The notes beneath the pieces are model-generated. The model had not been told where the DNA came from. It saw nothing but the letters and a program-made list of their open reading frames with translations, and searched no databases. The position numbers and the translations under genes were made by a program. A DNA stretch of 64,000 nt from Salvator merianae (Eukaryota > Chordata > Lepidosauria > Squamata > Teiidae): the NCBI GenBank assembly GCA_003586115.2, contig QVOM02000001.1, positions 13,529,291 through 13,593,290 on the forward strand, read 5' to 3'. Positions 20,838-32,271 of the stretch are shown one piece after another; within the stretch, counting starts at the first letter, position 1, and every line of letters begins with the position of its first letter.

Positions 20838-22735
20838 ATGTTCTCTGATATCAGCAGGCAAAGGAGCAGAATCTCAAAAAATATAACACAAAGAAACTCA
20901 ACAAAAGGAGGATGGAGCATCCCGAATCTGGTTAATTACTTCCATGCTTTTCACATTGCAAACTCGCTTCACAGTTTGAGGCAACAAATACCAAGGCAGC
21001 AGCAAGTGGAAATAGAAAAGGAACAGGAGTTAAAACGTATTCCATATTTTAATAGCATAGCAAAGAAACAAATAAAATTGGATAATCCAGTTTCAGTCAT
21101 GGCTAGTCTGTCAAAAGAAATTCCTTCCAGCAACATCAGCACTTACAAAGCTAAGTAAACACCCCCAAATTAAACAATATATATCAAAATAAGCTTGGCA
21201 AAAACTTAAACATGGTCTGGAATCAATACCAGACTGCATCACTTCTAACTTCCAAATTAAAAAAGCTTCTTTCAAAGAAGCTTTTGCTCCAGAAAAGACT
21301 AATTAGCTAATTCTTTAAAAAATTTATTTTTAAAAAATTATCTAATGAAATACAAGGAGCAATAAAAAGACCCTTTACAAAAGTTAATATCTGATGAAAC
21401 AAGCAGCAATATCAATTAAAGGATTAATGTCAAAAATGTATAAGTTAATGTTAGAAGTTCAGGCTCCATCATTAAATGAACAAAAGGTTGTATGGAATCT
21501 AGATTTGAAAAGAACTATAACAGATGAAAAATGGGATAATAGGATAAACCCCAAACAACTTTTGTGTACATTTGAATAATGAAAGTAGAATACACCAGAT
21601 TAATATGCCATTAGTACCTAATCCCAATAAGACTAGCAAGGATAACCAAATCTCAGAATTTTAGTTGTTGGAGAGAATGTGAAGAAACCTCCACATTTTT
21701 TCATAAGTGGTGGGAATGTTCACCTGTTAAATGCTTATGGAACCAAATGTACCACAAGTCAATAAATGTAATAAAATATCAAATTCTGCTTGCCCCTAGT
21801 TTGCTTCCGTTACAGGATCTCACCAGATTGAATATAAAGTCACCAACCAAATTATTATTAATTATTTAAATTTTGTGGCTCAAGATGCGATTGTCAATAA
21901 CTGGAAATTTGCAAATAATTATCAGGATCAGGATGGTATGAGGAACAGTGGGAAATTCTGATACATTTATTTATTTATTTAGGTAAAGAATTTATATCCC
22001 ATCCTTCACCAAAACATCCCAGGGCAGGTCACAATAGTAAAAACTAAAACATATAAAATTAAAAACTTATTTAAAATATAATGCTCCCTCCCTCCGATTC
22101 CACCATCCCTGGCAGGCCAACACTCCGAGAAAGTTAAACATCAAAAGCCCGGGAAAAAAGGTATCTTTTAACCATGCGCTGAAAAAAAATAATGTATGCA
22201 CTTGGTGAGCCTCCAGAGGGACGCTGTTCCAGAGACTGAGGGCCACCACAGAAAAGGCTCTGTTACATGTCTCTTCCCCTTGCACCTCTGAGAGAGGATG
22301 AACAACAAGAAGGTCCTCTCCTTGAGATCTCAATGCACAGGCAGGTCCGTATGAGAGAGAGCACTCCTTTAGATACCCAGGGTGATTGTTCAAGAAAAGA
22401 AAATATAAGGGGAAGGAATTATGAGTATTTGGGGGCAAATTTGGGAATCAAGTTTTAAAGAGATGAGGAAGAAACAAAGCTCTGAGATACCAGAAAAAGG
22501 ATTTTTATTGAAGTGGCTGTCATGGTAATTATGTATAACTCTAAAGAACTGAACAGGGCTATGTAAGTATGTAATATTCTAGCAAAGAGCGAAGACAACC
22601 TCAAAAAAGAACTCTGGGAGAAGAGGGGGGGAGGGGAAGAGTTAGCTTATGTTTTTTGTTTGCGAATTTAGCATGTTAAATTATGGAAATTCTGTATAGA
22701 TATCCATTTGGATGAATAAAATATTGAAAACAAAG
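20838..22735 (+). mobile_element. L1 LINE ORF2 3' fragment, interrupted
   Basis: Translations give 'STKGGWSIPNLVNYFHAFHI' at about 20895-20955, which is the L1 ORF2 segment 'GGLGVPNLK-Y--A--L', then further downstream 'FSCWRECEETSTFFHKWWEC' at about 21660-21720, the C-terminal zinc-region pattern with C-x3-C and H-x4-C spacing. Frames are broken many times. At about 21960 the L1 is interrupted by an L2 3' fragment, and L1-like A-rich sequence continues after 22440 to an A-rich end near 22735. The last part is less certain. Confidence 0.7.
21960..22440 (-). mobile_element. L2-type LINE 3' end nested in L1
   Basis: The plus strand starts (ATTT)n then 'AGAATTTATATCCCATCCTT', the minus-strand tail of an L2. 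The minus-strand frame 22067-22438 contains 'QGEDLLVVHPLSEVQGEETC' and 'RAFSVVALSLWNSVPLEAHQ', matching the L2 C-terminal 'RAFSVVAP-LWN-LPLE-R-APTL' pattern seen in the 60.7-62.5 kb copy. It is 5'-truncated. Confidence 0.8.
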
Positions 22736-22739
22736 ATAA

Positions 22740-23972
22740 TGCTGATATTTTTAAAAGATACTTGGAGTGGTCTTGTGCTTCATTTTACAGGAAATTGCTC
22801 TTCATTTGAAGGGCTCATGTTTAAGGAGGCTGATCAATCCTTTCCCCTTAGCATGAGTAGGAAGAGGCATTTTGGTATAGCTTGCTTGCTTTCCATGTCA
22901 CTTACTGAAAGCAACCTTTGGGCCCCCTCAAATGACCATTTAAAACAAATCTTTCCAACCTATTTCAAAGTCATCTGAAGATATTTGCTTTTTCATTAGA
23001 TGACAAATCAAACAGAAATGTCAATTCACACCTCTTCTTTGTTTTTTTAAAAAGAAATCACACACCTAGGCAGCTGTATACAGAAGTTCATCCTCCTTCG
23101 CTTTTTAAAAATTCTTCCCTGTGAATTTGTTAGTCATCAACCCAAGTTTCCAGTCATGACAGTTTGCTGAATAAGGTGTTCTTTATTGATGCTGCATAAT
23201 TGGTGAATAATGGTAAACGATACCAAATATAGGAATCACACTACTTTATACCCAGCTATATAGCCTCTCCCAACCTTGTGCCTCTATGTGCTACATTTGC
23301 AATGTTTCTTCTTTGATCTCCCAGGCCCAGCCTAACCCCTGGTTCCTTGCTTCACATGTCCCTGGGAACCATATGTCCACTTTAAAGCTGTCAACTAGCA
23401 TTCCCACACTATCTCAAAGAATGGAGACTAAAGGGACCACAGGAAACAAGCTGAAGCCATTATCGCACTAATATACTGCTATGAAGAATGGTTTCTTCAC
23501 CTTTTCCTTTATTTGCTTGGGTAAGGATGCCTTTATTTGGATGCCCGGCCATTAACCTTTGTGGCATATGAAAAGCTGTTGGTAAGCCGGGCAGACTCCA
23601 TCACAAGCTGGGCTTTGGAAAAAACAACCAAGGAGCCACTTCAACATGAGCTCACCATTTTCAAGACTTTCTCCACATTCCTAGGTTTTACAGGTTTGTG
23701 TTCTTGGTAGATGACTGACCGTAGAATAGCAGACAACATGGAAGTGATAAAGAAGCAACAAGAGAGAAAGAAGGAGAGGGAATGGTAGGTATTCTGACAA
23801 AGATGCTTTGGTGAGCCATGTTTTAAAACTGAAAAGCAAACAAATCTCTACATGCTTTCCAGTAAGCACATGAACTTGGGGTAACAGTGGAAAAAGGGAA
23901 TGGGCAGTAGCAGACTAGGGTGTGCAAAACTCTGTTCCAAATTATTTAGAACCACTATGCACATTTCACAAA
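22740..23972. other. Unassigned sequence
   Basis: No gene or classified repeat recognised. Confidence 0.4.
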
Positions 23973-25170
23973 GGCCGCGTTCCGACACGGCATTTAATCA
24001 GTTTACAGGCTGTCTTCAGTTCCCGCTGACCCAATGTGATCTTGCCGTTCCGTAGTTTTTCTGGACTAAATTGGCGAAATCCAGACTACTTTGTATTTGG
24101 ATTTAACGAGTTCTCAAGCCGTTCCAGATCGCTAGCACGTTTTACTTTGTGATGTGGGAACGGGGAAGGATACTATTTGGGAGGGACCGTACCTTTTGGG
24201 GGGGTGCAGAGGGAGGGATCCTCATTTTGTGCTGTCCAGTGACAGACTTTGTGGGTGGGCAGGAAGCGCAGGAGTTTCCTCTGCCTCCATTATCCCCCCT
24301 TCCATCGCTGCCAGGGGGAAAGAAACCGTCCTCCTTTTTACTTCACTAAGCTGCGGTCCTTTCTCTTTCTTTATCCCCCATTTGACACTGCCGGGAAGAA
24401 ATTAAAGGCTTCCTCCACTTCCATCTGCTCTGTAAACCAAAAAATAAATTGTGCCTGTTTGGGGTTGCAATCCTCTTGCCCCAACAAAGAACCCACTCAA
24501 GATGTGTTTTGCTGTCGGCAGCACACAGCTACACAGTGGGGATACATGCTGCTGCGGGTGTCTTGGGGGGAGATGAGGCAGAGTTAATTTGCTGGTGGTG
24601 AACTGCATTATCAAGATAATAGAGCCCCCCCCCCACGTTCCCTCCCCACGTTTCCCCTTCGTCACGGACCTCTTCCTGCTTTTGCGCTACTTTTAAATTG
24701 CGCAATTGTGCAAAAGTGCACTTGCAAGGGAGCAGAAATCTCCATCAGCCCTTTAAAAAGCTTAATTGTGCGGTACACATAGTTTTAAAGTTCTGCTTGT
24801 GTAGATAGAGGCTGTAGCGGGGAGAAGGAGCAAATGGCGAATGACTAATAACGCTGCCAAGTGAGTCCATGTTCTGAGGCAGCAGCGGGGACATACGGAG
24901 AGCGGAGCTTGACTTTCCCGCCCCTGTGACGTCAAGATTTGAACGTTGGGACCGCAGCCAATCTCTGACTCCACACGGAGGAGAATTTGACGAGGGGTGG
25001 AGGCAGAAAAGGTACTGTTTCTCCATGCCAAGCACGGGAAATATCAGTGTGGGAACGAGCAAGTACGAATTGAGTCCATGTTAAACTGTAACTGTGGGAA
25101 CGATCAGAAGACGAATTCAGTCCTTGTACTCTTCTGATACGGATTAAATTTACGATGTTGGACCGCGGCC
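23973..25170 (-). mobile_element. Family-2 non-autonomous DNA transposon (copy A, complete)
   Basis: This 1,198-bp copy begins GGCCGCGTTCCGACACGGCA and ends with the complement of GGCCGCGGTCCAACATCG, so the ends are inverted repeats. It is flanked by AAA on both sides (23970-23972, 25171-25173). I orient the family so that the promoter-like block lies in the left half; this copy is then on the minus strand. The left half carries CCAAT, CRE, GC box and E2F-type motifs intact. No transposase motif is visible; two unrelated convergent frames are open (24249-24587 plus, 24745-25062 minus). CpGs are well preserved, suggesting recent insertion or constraint. Confidence 0.85.
24914..24962 (-). promoter_or_regulatory. 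Promoter-like block in family-2 copy A
   Basis: On the plus strand: TTTCCCGC (24914-24921, E2F-type), overlapping GC box CCCGCCCC (24917-24924), palindromic CRE TGACGTCA (24927-24934) and CCAAT (24958-24962). All four match consensus. The arrangement recurs in copies B and D. Function is not shown by sequence alone. Confidence 0.55.
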
Positions 25171-25504
25171 AAAGTGATGCACCATTTAGGTGTGCTTATG
25201 TGCCTTTCGTGCCTCTCCCCACAAACAGGGTAATGCATATACCTGGATACATCTCTTCCAGCACTTTATATGGGTGGAATAGTCCATATGAAGCCACAAA
25301 AACTAGGGCTGCGGTCAGACATTATCAATGTAATCCGTATCAGAAGAGTACACGCAGTGAATTCGTCTTCTGGTCGTTCCCACAGTTACACTTTAACACG
25401 GAGTCAATTTGTACTTGCTCGTTCCCACACTGATATTTCCCGTGCTTGGCAGTACCCTTTCTGCCTTCACCCCTCGTCAAATTCCCCTCCCCGTGCAGTC
25501 AGTT

Positions 25505-25553
25505 ATTGGCTGCAGTCCCAACGTTCAAACTTTGACGTCACAGGGGCGGGAAA
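25505..25553 (+). promoter_or_regulatory. Promoter-like block in family-2 copy B
   Basis: ATTGG (25505-25509, CCAAT on the other strand), TGACGTCA (25533-25540), GGGGCGGG (25543-25550) and GCGGGAAA (25546-25553), in the same order and spacing as copies A and D. Confidence 0.55.
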
Positions 25554-25836
25554 GTAAAGCTCCGCTCTCCGTAGGTCCCCACTGCAGCCTCAGAACATGG
25601 ATTCACTTGGCAGCCTTACCGGTCATTCGTCATTTGCTCATTCTCCCCACTACAGCCTCTATCTACACAAGCAGAACTTTAAAACTGCAAGTTTTTTAAA
25701 GTTCTTTTGAAATGCTGATGACATTTCTGCTCCCCTGCTGGTGCACTTTAATGCAACTGCACAATTTAAAAGTAGCGTAAAAGCAGGGAGAGGTCCATAA
25801 CAAAGGGAAACAGTGGGGAGGGAACGCGGCGGGGCC

Positions 25837-25920
25837 CTACTATTTTGACAGTGCTGTTCATCGCCAGCAAATGGACTTCAAAGAAGGGGCTGGCGATGAA
25901 CAGCACTGTCAAAATAGTAG
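25837..25920. repeat. Perfect 32-bp inverted repeat
   Basis: The arm beginning CTACTATTTTGACAGTGCTG (25837) is repeated exactly in inverse orientation, ending at 25920, with a 20-nt spacer. In the full-length copies the corresponding arm exists once, so this is an inverted duplication made during internal deletion. Confidence 0.95.
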
Positions 25921-26091
25921 AGCGGGGGACATTCTGGAATGGCTTGAGAGTTGATTAAATCCGAAGACAAAGTAATCCGCATTTAGCCAATTTAATCCAT
26001 AAAAATTACGGAACGGCAAGATCATGTCGGGACAGCGGGAAGTGAAGACGGCCTTTAAACTGATTAAATGCCGTGTCCGACCGCAGCCTAG

Positions 26092-26360
26092 ATGTATAAA
26101 TAAATCTGACACTTTTTGCACAAGATTCATGGTAGAAATAAAGATTTTTGACAGGTGCATCCAAATCACCGTGTAGGGTGACAGAAACTGATCCTGCCAA
26201 CATTAATTTTGTTTTTTGAGATGATTAGCTGCAAATACTAAATTTCAATTGTTATGGGTCTACTTTACCACATTAAACTGGATGTGATTTGAAGCTGAAC
26301 CTGCTAACATTCTATTTCTACCCTAAAATATTAAAAGTATAGCGTCCTAGTTTTTGTGTT
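26092..26360. other. Unassigned sequence
   Basis: AT-rich, without recognisable features. Confidence 0.4.
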
Positions 26361-26369
26361 CATCTTAGG

Positions 26370-27680
26370 GCACAATGGGACTGCAGCCTGCAATTGGCTT
26401 GATCACCCCCATCTAATATGGTGCTCACTCAGTTTGTCTTTCTTCATCCACACTTTTCAGTCTCCTCTTCCTCAGTCTGGTGTCAAGGTGACTTTTTCCT
26501 CTCCACCTTTCCCATCCTTCCCCCTCCCTCTTTCCTCTGTGATTGGGGGCACTTCTATCAGTCAATTGTTGGCTTCTCAGGGGAGAATAAGATGCCTATG
26601 TTGTGATTTATGCTGTAATTAAAAGAATAAAAAAGGAAGAAGGGGGGCATGCCATCATTCAGTGTGCTCCCTCCCTGTCCAGAGCATTCATGCCAGTGAA
26701 TGATTCAGCAGGTTTTTTTTTGTTGCAACTGAGAATTACACAATTATGCAATTCAATCCAATGCCATCATTCAACCCCACCTCATCCAGGGCATTCATGT
26801 CAGCATATTCTCCACAGCGCCAAAGAACGTGCAGAATTGTGCAATTATGGAGTTCTCTGTTGTTAGTGACACTTAAAAGGTGAGGAGTACCAATGCTAGA
26901 ACTTCTGGACATTCAGTAGCATCCATCCCTGCCTTTCTTATTGCCTCGTATCACCTCCAGCTTTCCTTCTTTTTAAAGAAAAAGGCTTCTTCAGTGCAAC
27001 TGCATTCTTCTGCATCATCTGCCACTGCGTGGGGGGGGGGGGGCTTCCCTGCCTACAACCTTGCAGCTTTTTTCTCCATCTCAGCCTGCAGTGGGGTGCT
27101 TTGTACTCTCCCCTCCCATTTCTGCCACAAACCTCCTTTTTTTGTGTTTCCCTTGAATGTGCACAAGTGTAGATTTGTGAACTTGTGAAGATATATAAAA
27201 AATAAAAAAGGAGCAGAAAGGTATGCCATCATCATAGCCGTCCCCCTCCATGGCCTTCATGCCTGCAGATTCTCTACCCAGCACCTAAGAACATGCAGGA
27301 TTGCACTCTTACAAAAATGTTGGTTGTGACCCCAAAAAAAAGGGGGGGGAAAGAGGCAGATGGTGACGTAGGGAAAGGAAGAAGTGGAAGATGATGCTAC
27401 TGCCCTTCTAGAACACCCTCAAGGTCAGGCATTGGCCAGAGAAGGAAAGAAAAACCCTCCCTCTGCCCACCCAGGAAAATTTGGGTACTGCCCCCAATAG
27501 TCTTCTTGCATGTTCACACCCTAGATACATAACTGGACTATGGCACAAAAAAATAGTCTCAGTGATGGGATAATCTGAATACCAGACAGATTGGATCAGG
27601 AGGGGACAGCTTGGAGAAAAATTGGAAGGGTGATTTTTGGTAAGATCCCTGGGATTCAAGAACTGCCTCAGACTGTCTTA
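26370..27680 (+). mobile_element. Probable diverged relative of family 2
   Basis: Several segments follow the family-2 order but at low similarity: a C-rich 'CTCCACCTTTCCCATCC' stretch with 'GTGATTGGGGGCAC' near 26540, and 'AACCCTCCCTCTGCCCACCC' near 27453 matching the right-half 'CCCTCCCTCTGCACACCC'. Ends are not recognisable. A 16-base G run occurs at 27030-27044. It may be an older subfamily. Confidence 0.35.
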
Positions 27681-27689
27681 AACATCAGA

Positions 27690-30600
27690 GCCAAGTACTT
27701 GTTCCTAGTTGTACCTTTTTGGAAAGTGATTGCTTCTTCACATGCAGAGCTACTCTAACACTCAGGGAGCCTCAAAGCCAGTTAGCTCTGTCCTATGTGC
27801 TCAAATTGAAATTTCCAATGCTAGTAATGGGTGCAGTAATGGTCTTAGTGCCATCTTGTGGCTTCTTTGGCTGTGTTCACACTGTAAAAAGAAAAAATCA
27901 AATGTGACTTGTGGAAAACTGTGGATAAACTCTTGCACTGTGAAAAAATGTAGGCCTAGTTTTTCAAAAGATGCGGTGGGGGAGATAGAATGTCAACAGC
28001 CTAACAGGAGTTAACTCAGTCAGGCTTTCAGTGCCTGCTTAAAACATGCATACGTACTCAGGCCATTGCTGGTTGCTTATGAGCTCACCTGACTAACTAT
28101 GAACTGTTATTTTCCTAGTTATATTATAGCACAAATTTGGGTTTTTATTGGTTTGTGACTGACTTTTTATTGTTATTATTATCAAGAAGAACCTAAAAAT
28201 ATTCTTAAAAAATATGCATATCCAGACTAAGTATCTGTCTTGGCCAGTGGGATGCATTCAGTCTGATGGGTTACAGATAATCTGGAAGTCAATGGATCTT
28301 CAGAAGGCACATAAGAACAAGAAATCCCATTCGTACCTGTTGCTGTCAGATCTAGGTATGAAACAGTTTTCATTTGGCCAAGCAAAAGAGGTTCCTGCTT
28401 CATACTCCGCAATGCTTAAATGGAACACAGTAGTTCTGATTTTAATTTAAAGCCAGCCTAGTGGAATTCCTTATGCTGAGCCAAAATTGGAATCAGGATG
28501 GTAGGCTTTAAGCACTAAAGCAGTCTTCCACGGGCTTTAGTCCCTAGCTGTGGTTGAACGCTAATTGCTGTCATTCCTGCCAGTAGCCATACTTGCTGGT
28601 GTTGATAGGAGTGGAAGTTCAGCAACAAATATTATGTCACATGTTTCCCGGTTTGGTTTGGTTTAGTTTACTGTGGGTTCTGTGACCTTTGCTAGAATGT
28701 GTTAGTCCGTCTGACCTGGAATGCATGGGAAAATTGCAATTCTTCATATTGGGCTCCAGATAGCATTAATTTCAACCATTGGCTGTTGTTCTTAAACCAA
28801 AAACACTTGCTGCTGTGGGGAAAAGGGTGCTAGGATAAATGGCTCTGGTTGCTCTGATTCAGCAAAGCAGTACTTGGTTTTGTACCAGTTTTTATGTATG
28901 AGAATCCTGGAATCTGGACCAGACAGCGCCAGAGACCATTTCCAGCAATGGAACTTCATACTCAGGTCAGAGTCCATTTCAAGTAATAGAAAGCATAAAG
29001 TTGAAATCCACACTGTCATCATGGTACCTTCTCCGCTTCTTGGGTCCGTTGACTCAAATCTTCAACAATGTGTTTTTCCTGTCTAAATCCCCTTTTTGTT
29101 AAAAGATTTTTTGAGCCACAACTTAATCTTCTCAGCCTGTTGCAGAGAAGTGACACTTAAAATTGGTAGAGTTCATGCCATAGGTGAGAACATATGCATG
29201 ATAATATGGGTGCCCAAATTGAATAACTGATTGTTTATGTGTTTTGGAAAGCCTAAATGATGCCCAATTTCTTTGTTTACCCCTTTCTCCCATCTGACCC
29301 CAGGGTGTGTGTCCTCCTTCTTTTTAGGTAGTCTTTGGCTCCTCAAAGTCCAGTATGTCTGTGACTTTCGCTGGGTCCACTACATCCTTTCTGAAACAAG
29401 AGCTGAACTTCATGTGTTATGTATGCTTGGGTTCCAGAGAGCTGAGGGCTAACCACATTGATGAAATTGCTTTGCTTTCCTCTCCTAAGGCTTGCTGTGT
29501 GTTTAGAAATTGAGGCACTTGATTCCTTTTGGACTGCTGTCATCAAGGCAAGGGCAACCATGGGTAAGGCATCTACTCAGACTTACTTGAGATCTTGCAA
29601 TGGCATCTGTCCTTGGGATCAAGAAAAACCTATGAATATAATGATTTCCAAGACCCTATAACTCACTTCACTGGTACCAAATGCCGAGAAGTTAAGCACT
29701 AGTTCTTCTGTCAGAGCACTATTACTTCTGTCTTCCCTTAGGCCTTTTGCAATCTATTCACTAGCTTGTGTGTGTATTTGAGTTTGTTTGTCACTTCTAT
29801 ACACCAAGAAGATCTTCTTTGATTAAAAGAAAACCCTAAGAAAGGTATAATTCCCTCTACCCTAAAGAGCTTTCCCTTCCCTTCACTTCCTTTCCAATTT
29901 GCATTCAGCAGTCTCTTCCTCCACTGCTTATTAACTCTGCTCTTCTTTTTCTTCTTCTTAGCTTATGTATTTTTGTTAAAGAAACTATTTTCCTGGTGAA
30001 AAAGGAAAATTGTAGCTTGGTGCAGTTGACCCAATTCATTTCGGGGACATAGCTGATGATTGTGTGGGGAGTAGCAGTTAATTATTCAAACTGGAGAACC
30101 ACAGAGGGAGAGTTCATTATACTAAGGGCCTTTGACACAAAGTGCCACCTCTCCCCAGCCGCAAAAGCTTTTAGAACTAAACCTTATCTTCCCATAGTAT
30201 TCTGCTGGCTCTTGCCTGTTAACAAGTTTTCACTGGCTAAGAAAATTTCCATGCAATGTGCCTTGCTGAACTCTCTGTTTCATTCCCTGTTCACTTAATT
30301 GCGTGCTCTGCTGCTTGGCTTTATACCTGATTGGCAGCGGAAACTTTTATTGTGAACCACATGTTTCTTGCTGGAGTCATAACGAACTCTTTACCTCTCG
30401 TGAGTGACTTGCTGCAGTCATAGTTATACTTCCCTTCTTGCTACAAATTACAATTTGACCAGTTTAATGGGGGGGTGGGATTCAGCTGGTGGCAGACTTA
30501 CAGACCCAAAGGGAGATTGCTTTTTTGGCAAAACTCAGGGCAAGAGCAAGCACCTTTGTTAATGGTTAGCGGAGATGTACTTGTGGATGATTCAGGTGCT

Positions 30601-30744
30601 GGTCAATAGCAGGTCAGGTGGTGCTGTGTGCTGAAGTAGGGATGGTAGTGAAGGACCAGCCATTCTACATGTAGTGGACACAGGACTGACCAGCCATTAC
30701 AGGAAAAAGAGGTGACTAGGCATGTTAAACCTGTTCCTTTCTTT
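27690..30744. other. Unassigned unique sequence (3 kb)
   Basis: I see no repeat that I can name, no RNA gene and no exon with convincing splice sites. Open frames are short. This is the longest stretch in the first half that is not explained by repeats, so any hidden regulatory element or small exon is most likely to be here. Confidence 0.4.
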
Positions 30745-30930
30745 AGTCTTCTTTCCAGTCCTGCTGTACTAGGCAGATTTAGTGGCAAGTCCTCAGGACT
30801 GAAGGTTTTGTTGCTTAACAACAGGTCAGTGGAAGCAAAAACATTGCTTATTCATGACTTAATCCTCTTTGAACAAGCTGAGCTGCTGTGGGTAACTTTA
30901 AAAAACCCAGAATTATCTTGTGTTAGTCCC
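30745..30930 (+). mobile_element. L2-type LINE endonuclease fragment
   Basis: The frame across 30712-31026 includes 'LKVLLLNNRSVEAKTLLIHD' followed by 'LILFEQAELLWVTLKN', which is the degraded N-terminus of an L2 endonuclease ('L-NARSV-NKT-LIHDLI---ADLACITETW'). The catalytic residues further along are missing. Only this short piece is left. Confidence 0.65.
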
Positions 30931-31321
30931 AATACTAGAATAAGTCAGACTGAGGTAAAACTAGAGATAAGAGATAAAATTAAATCTAAAATATCTCGCA
31001 TTTGCTTAACCAAAGTGATCATTTAAGTCACACAACACCTGAAAACCTTTAAAACATCAAAGGTATAATGTACGCATTGCTTATATATGTTGTGAGGAAA
31101 AGCACATTTTCTTGTAAAAAGGTTTAGTGATATGACTTGTTGGAAGGCAGAAGATTTCTGCTCAGGAAGAACAAATGAATAAACTTGAGTTTTTCGGAAA
31201 GGTTGACTGTTAGCATTGACTGACAGAGAGGAAAAAATACTGAGGTATTGCAGAAAATATAAGCAACTGTTTTGTCATAGATACCATGATTAATTCTAAT
31301 TGTTTTGTTCATGTTTTTATT

Positions 31322-31402
31322 TTCAGTTTATGTTTGACTTGTAAACCACATAGTCTTTATGAAATCTGGAGTATATAAATCCAATAAATAAACCACCCAA
31401 CT
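31322..31402 (+). repeat. L2-type 3' end fragment
   Basis: Ends with 'GGAGTATATAAATCCAATAA' and a short AAATA run, preceded by 'TTGTAAACCACATAGTC', the typical plus-strand L2 3' terminus of reptiles. Confidence 0.55.
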
Positions 31403-32184
31403 TCGCAAGTGTTTTTGTTACAAGTTACCGTTTGACTAATTTGCTCAACTCCAGAAGTGTTTTATTCTTGGTGCTGCTTTTATTATTGCTGTTTGCTGTG
31501 TAAGAAAGTTACTTCCTGTGTGCCTTTTAAACTTTCAATAAAGAGACTTTGTATTGAGGTCAGTCAAATGCTTCCCTGACTCTTGGGATCAGCTCCGATC
31601 CGTTATCAGTGAAACCAAACCAGTAGTCTTAAAAATTCTGTGTGTGGGAATGCCACTAAAACTTGTGTAAAGAGCAGTTACCAATACTACAGTGTGATAA
31701 TTTTCAGACTATAAGAAGACCTTTAATGAAACCCACCAAACCCATTATCTAAATGCTATCCAAATGTGATCACATTGTGGCTTGCCTGTACCTTTCCAAA
31801 GACGGCAACTCTGTGGATCATTGTAAAAAAAAAACTATGGAAAGTTGGACCCGTTTCTGGACTCCATATCCCAGTGATTTGAACACTGCAGTGTGTTTCT
31901 CTACTCTTGTGGTAGTGGTATGGAAATGATTTCCGTTTTCCATTTGCGTTTGAAATAGAAAGAAAATAAAAATCCAAAGATGAGAAAACTGAATCACTCA
32001 GAATTGCACAATTATGAAGTGGGGGAGAGAAAAGAGGCACCATATTTTTCCCCCCAGTCTGGATTATGTTTTCCAAAGCACAACAAAATAGCTTCAAATT
32101 TATGCCCCTAAAAAGGGGGAGATTTTTCCAAACAACATTTTCAATCTTTTTCTTTCTCTCAATTGCTTTTACTCTCCCTCTTCC
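31403..32184. other. Unassigned sequence with a polyadenylation signal
   Basis: No gene recognised. 'TTTCAATAAAGAGACTTTGT' at about 31533 is a well-formed AATAAA signal followed by a G/T-rich patch; it could mark the 3' end of an unrecognised transcript or an old LTR. Confidence 0.3.
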
Positions 32185-32186
32185 TC

Positions 32187-32218
<32 letters not shown>

Positions 32219-32219
32219 A
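32185..32219. repeat. (TC)n microsatellite
   Basis: About 16 TC dinucleotides, with a TG interruption, followed closely by CACACACAC. Confidence 0.9.
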
Positions 32220-32271
32220 TGCGTGCACACACACACTTCTTTTTAATCAACCTTTCCATTTCTTCCCCTAG

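Larger units (their letters stand above)
25317..26088 (+). mobile_element. Family-2 element, internally rearranged (copy B)
   Basis: A 772-bp copy that starts GGCTGCGGTCAGACATTATC and ends TGCCGTGTCCGACCGCAGCC, flanked by TAG on both sides (25314-25316, 26089-26091). The left half is intact, including the promoter-like block, but about 420 bp of the right half is gone. At the junction a 32-bp perfect inverted repeat (25837-25868 and 25889-25920) surrounds a 20-nt spacer. The intact flanks show that the rearranged form itself was mobile. Confidence 0.85.

Noticed and set aside
29500..29660. Open frame with 'LEIEALDSFWTAVIKARATM' as a possible exon
   Set aside because: No convincing splice acceptor or donor and no recognised family.
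31533..31560. AATAAA followed by a GT-rich patch as an LTR or gene 3' end
   Set aside because: No paired LTR, no upstream coding sequence and no TG...CA boundaries seen.
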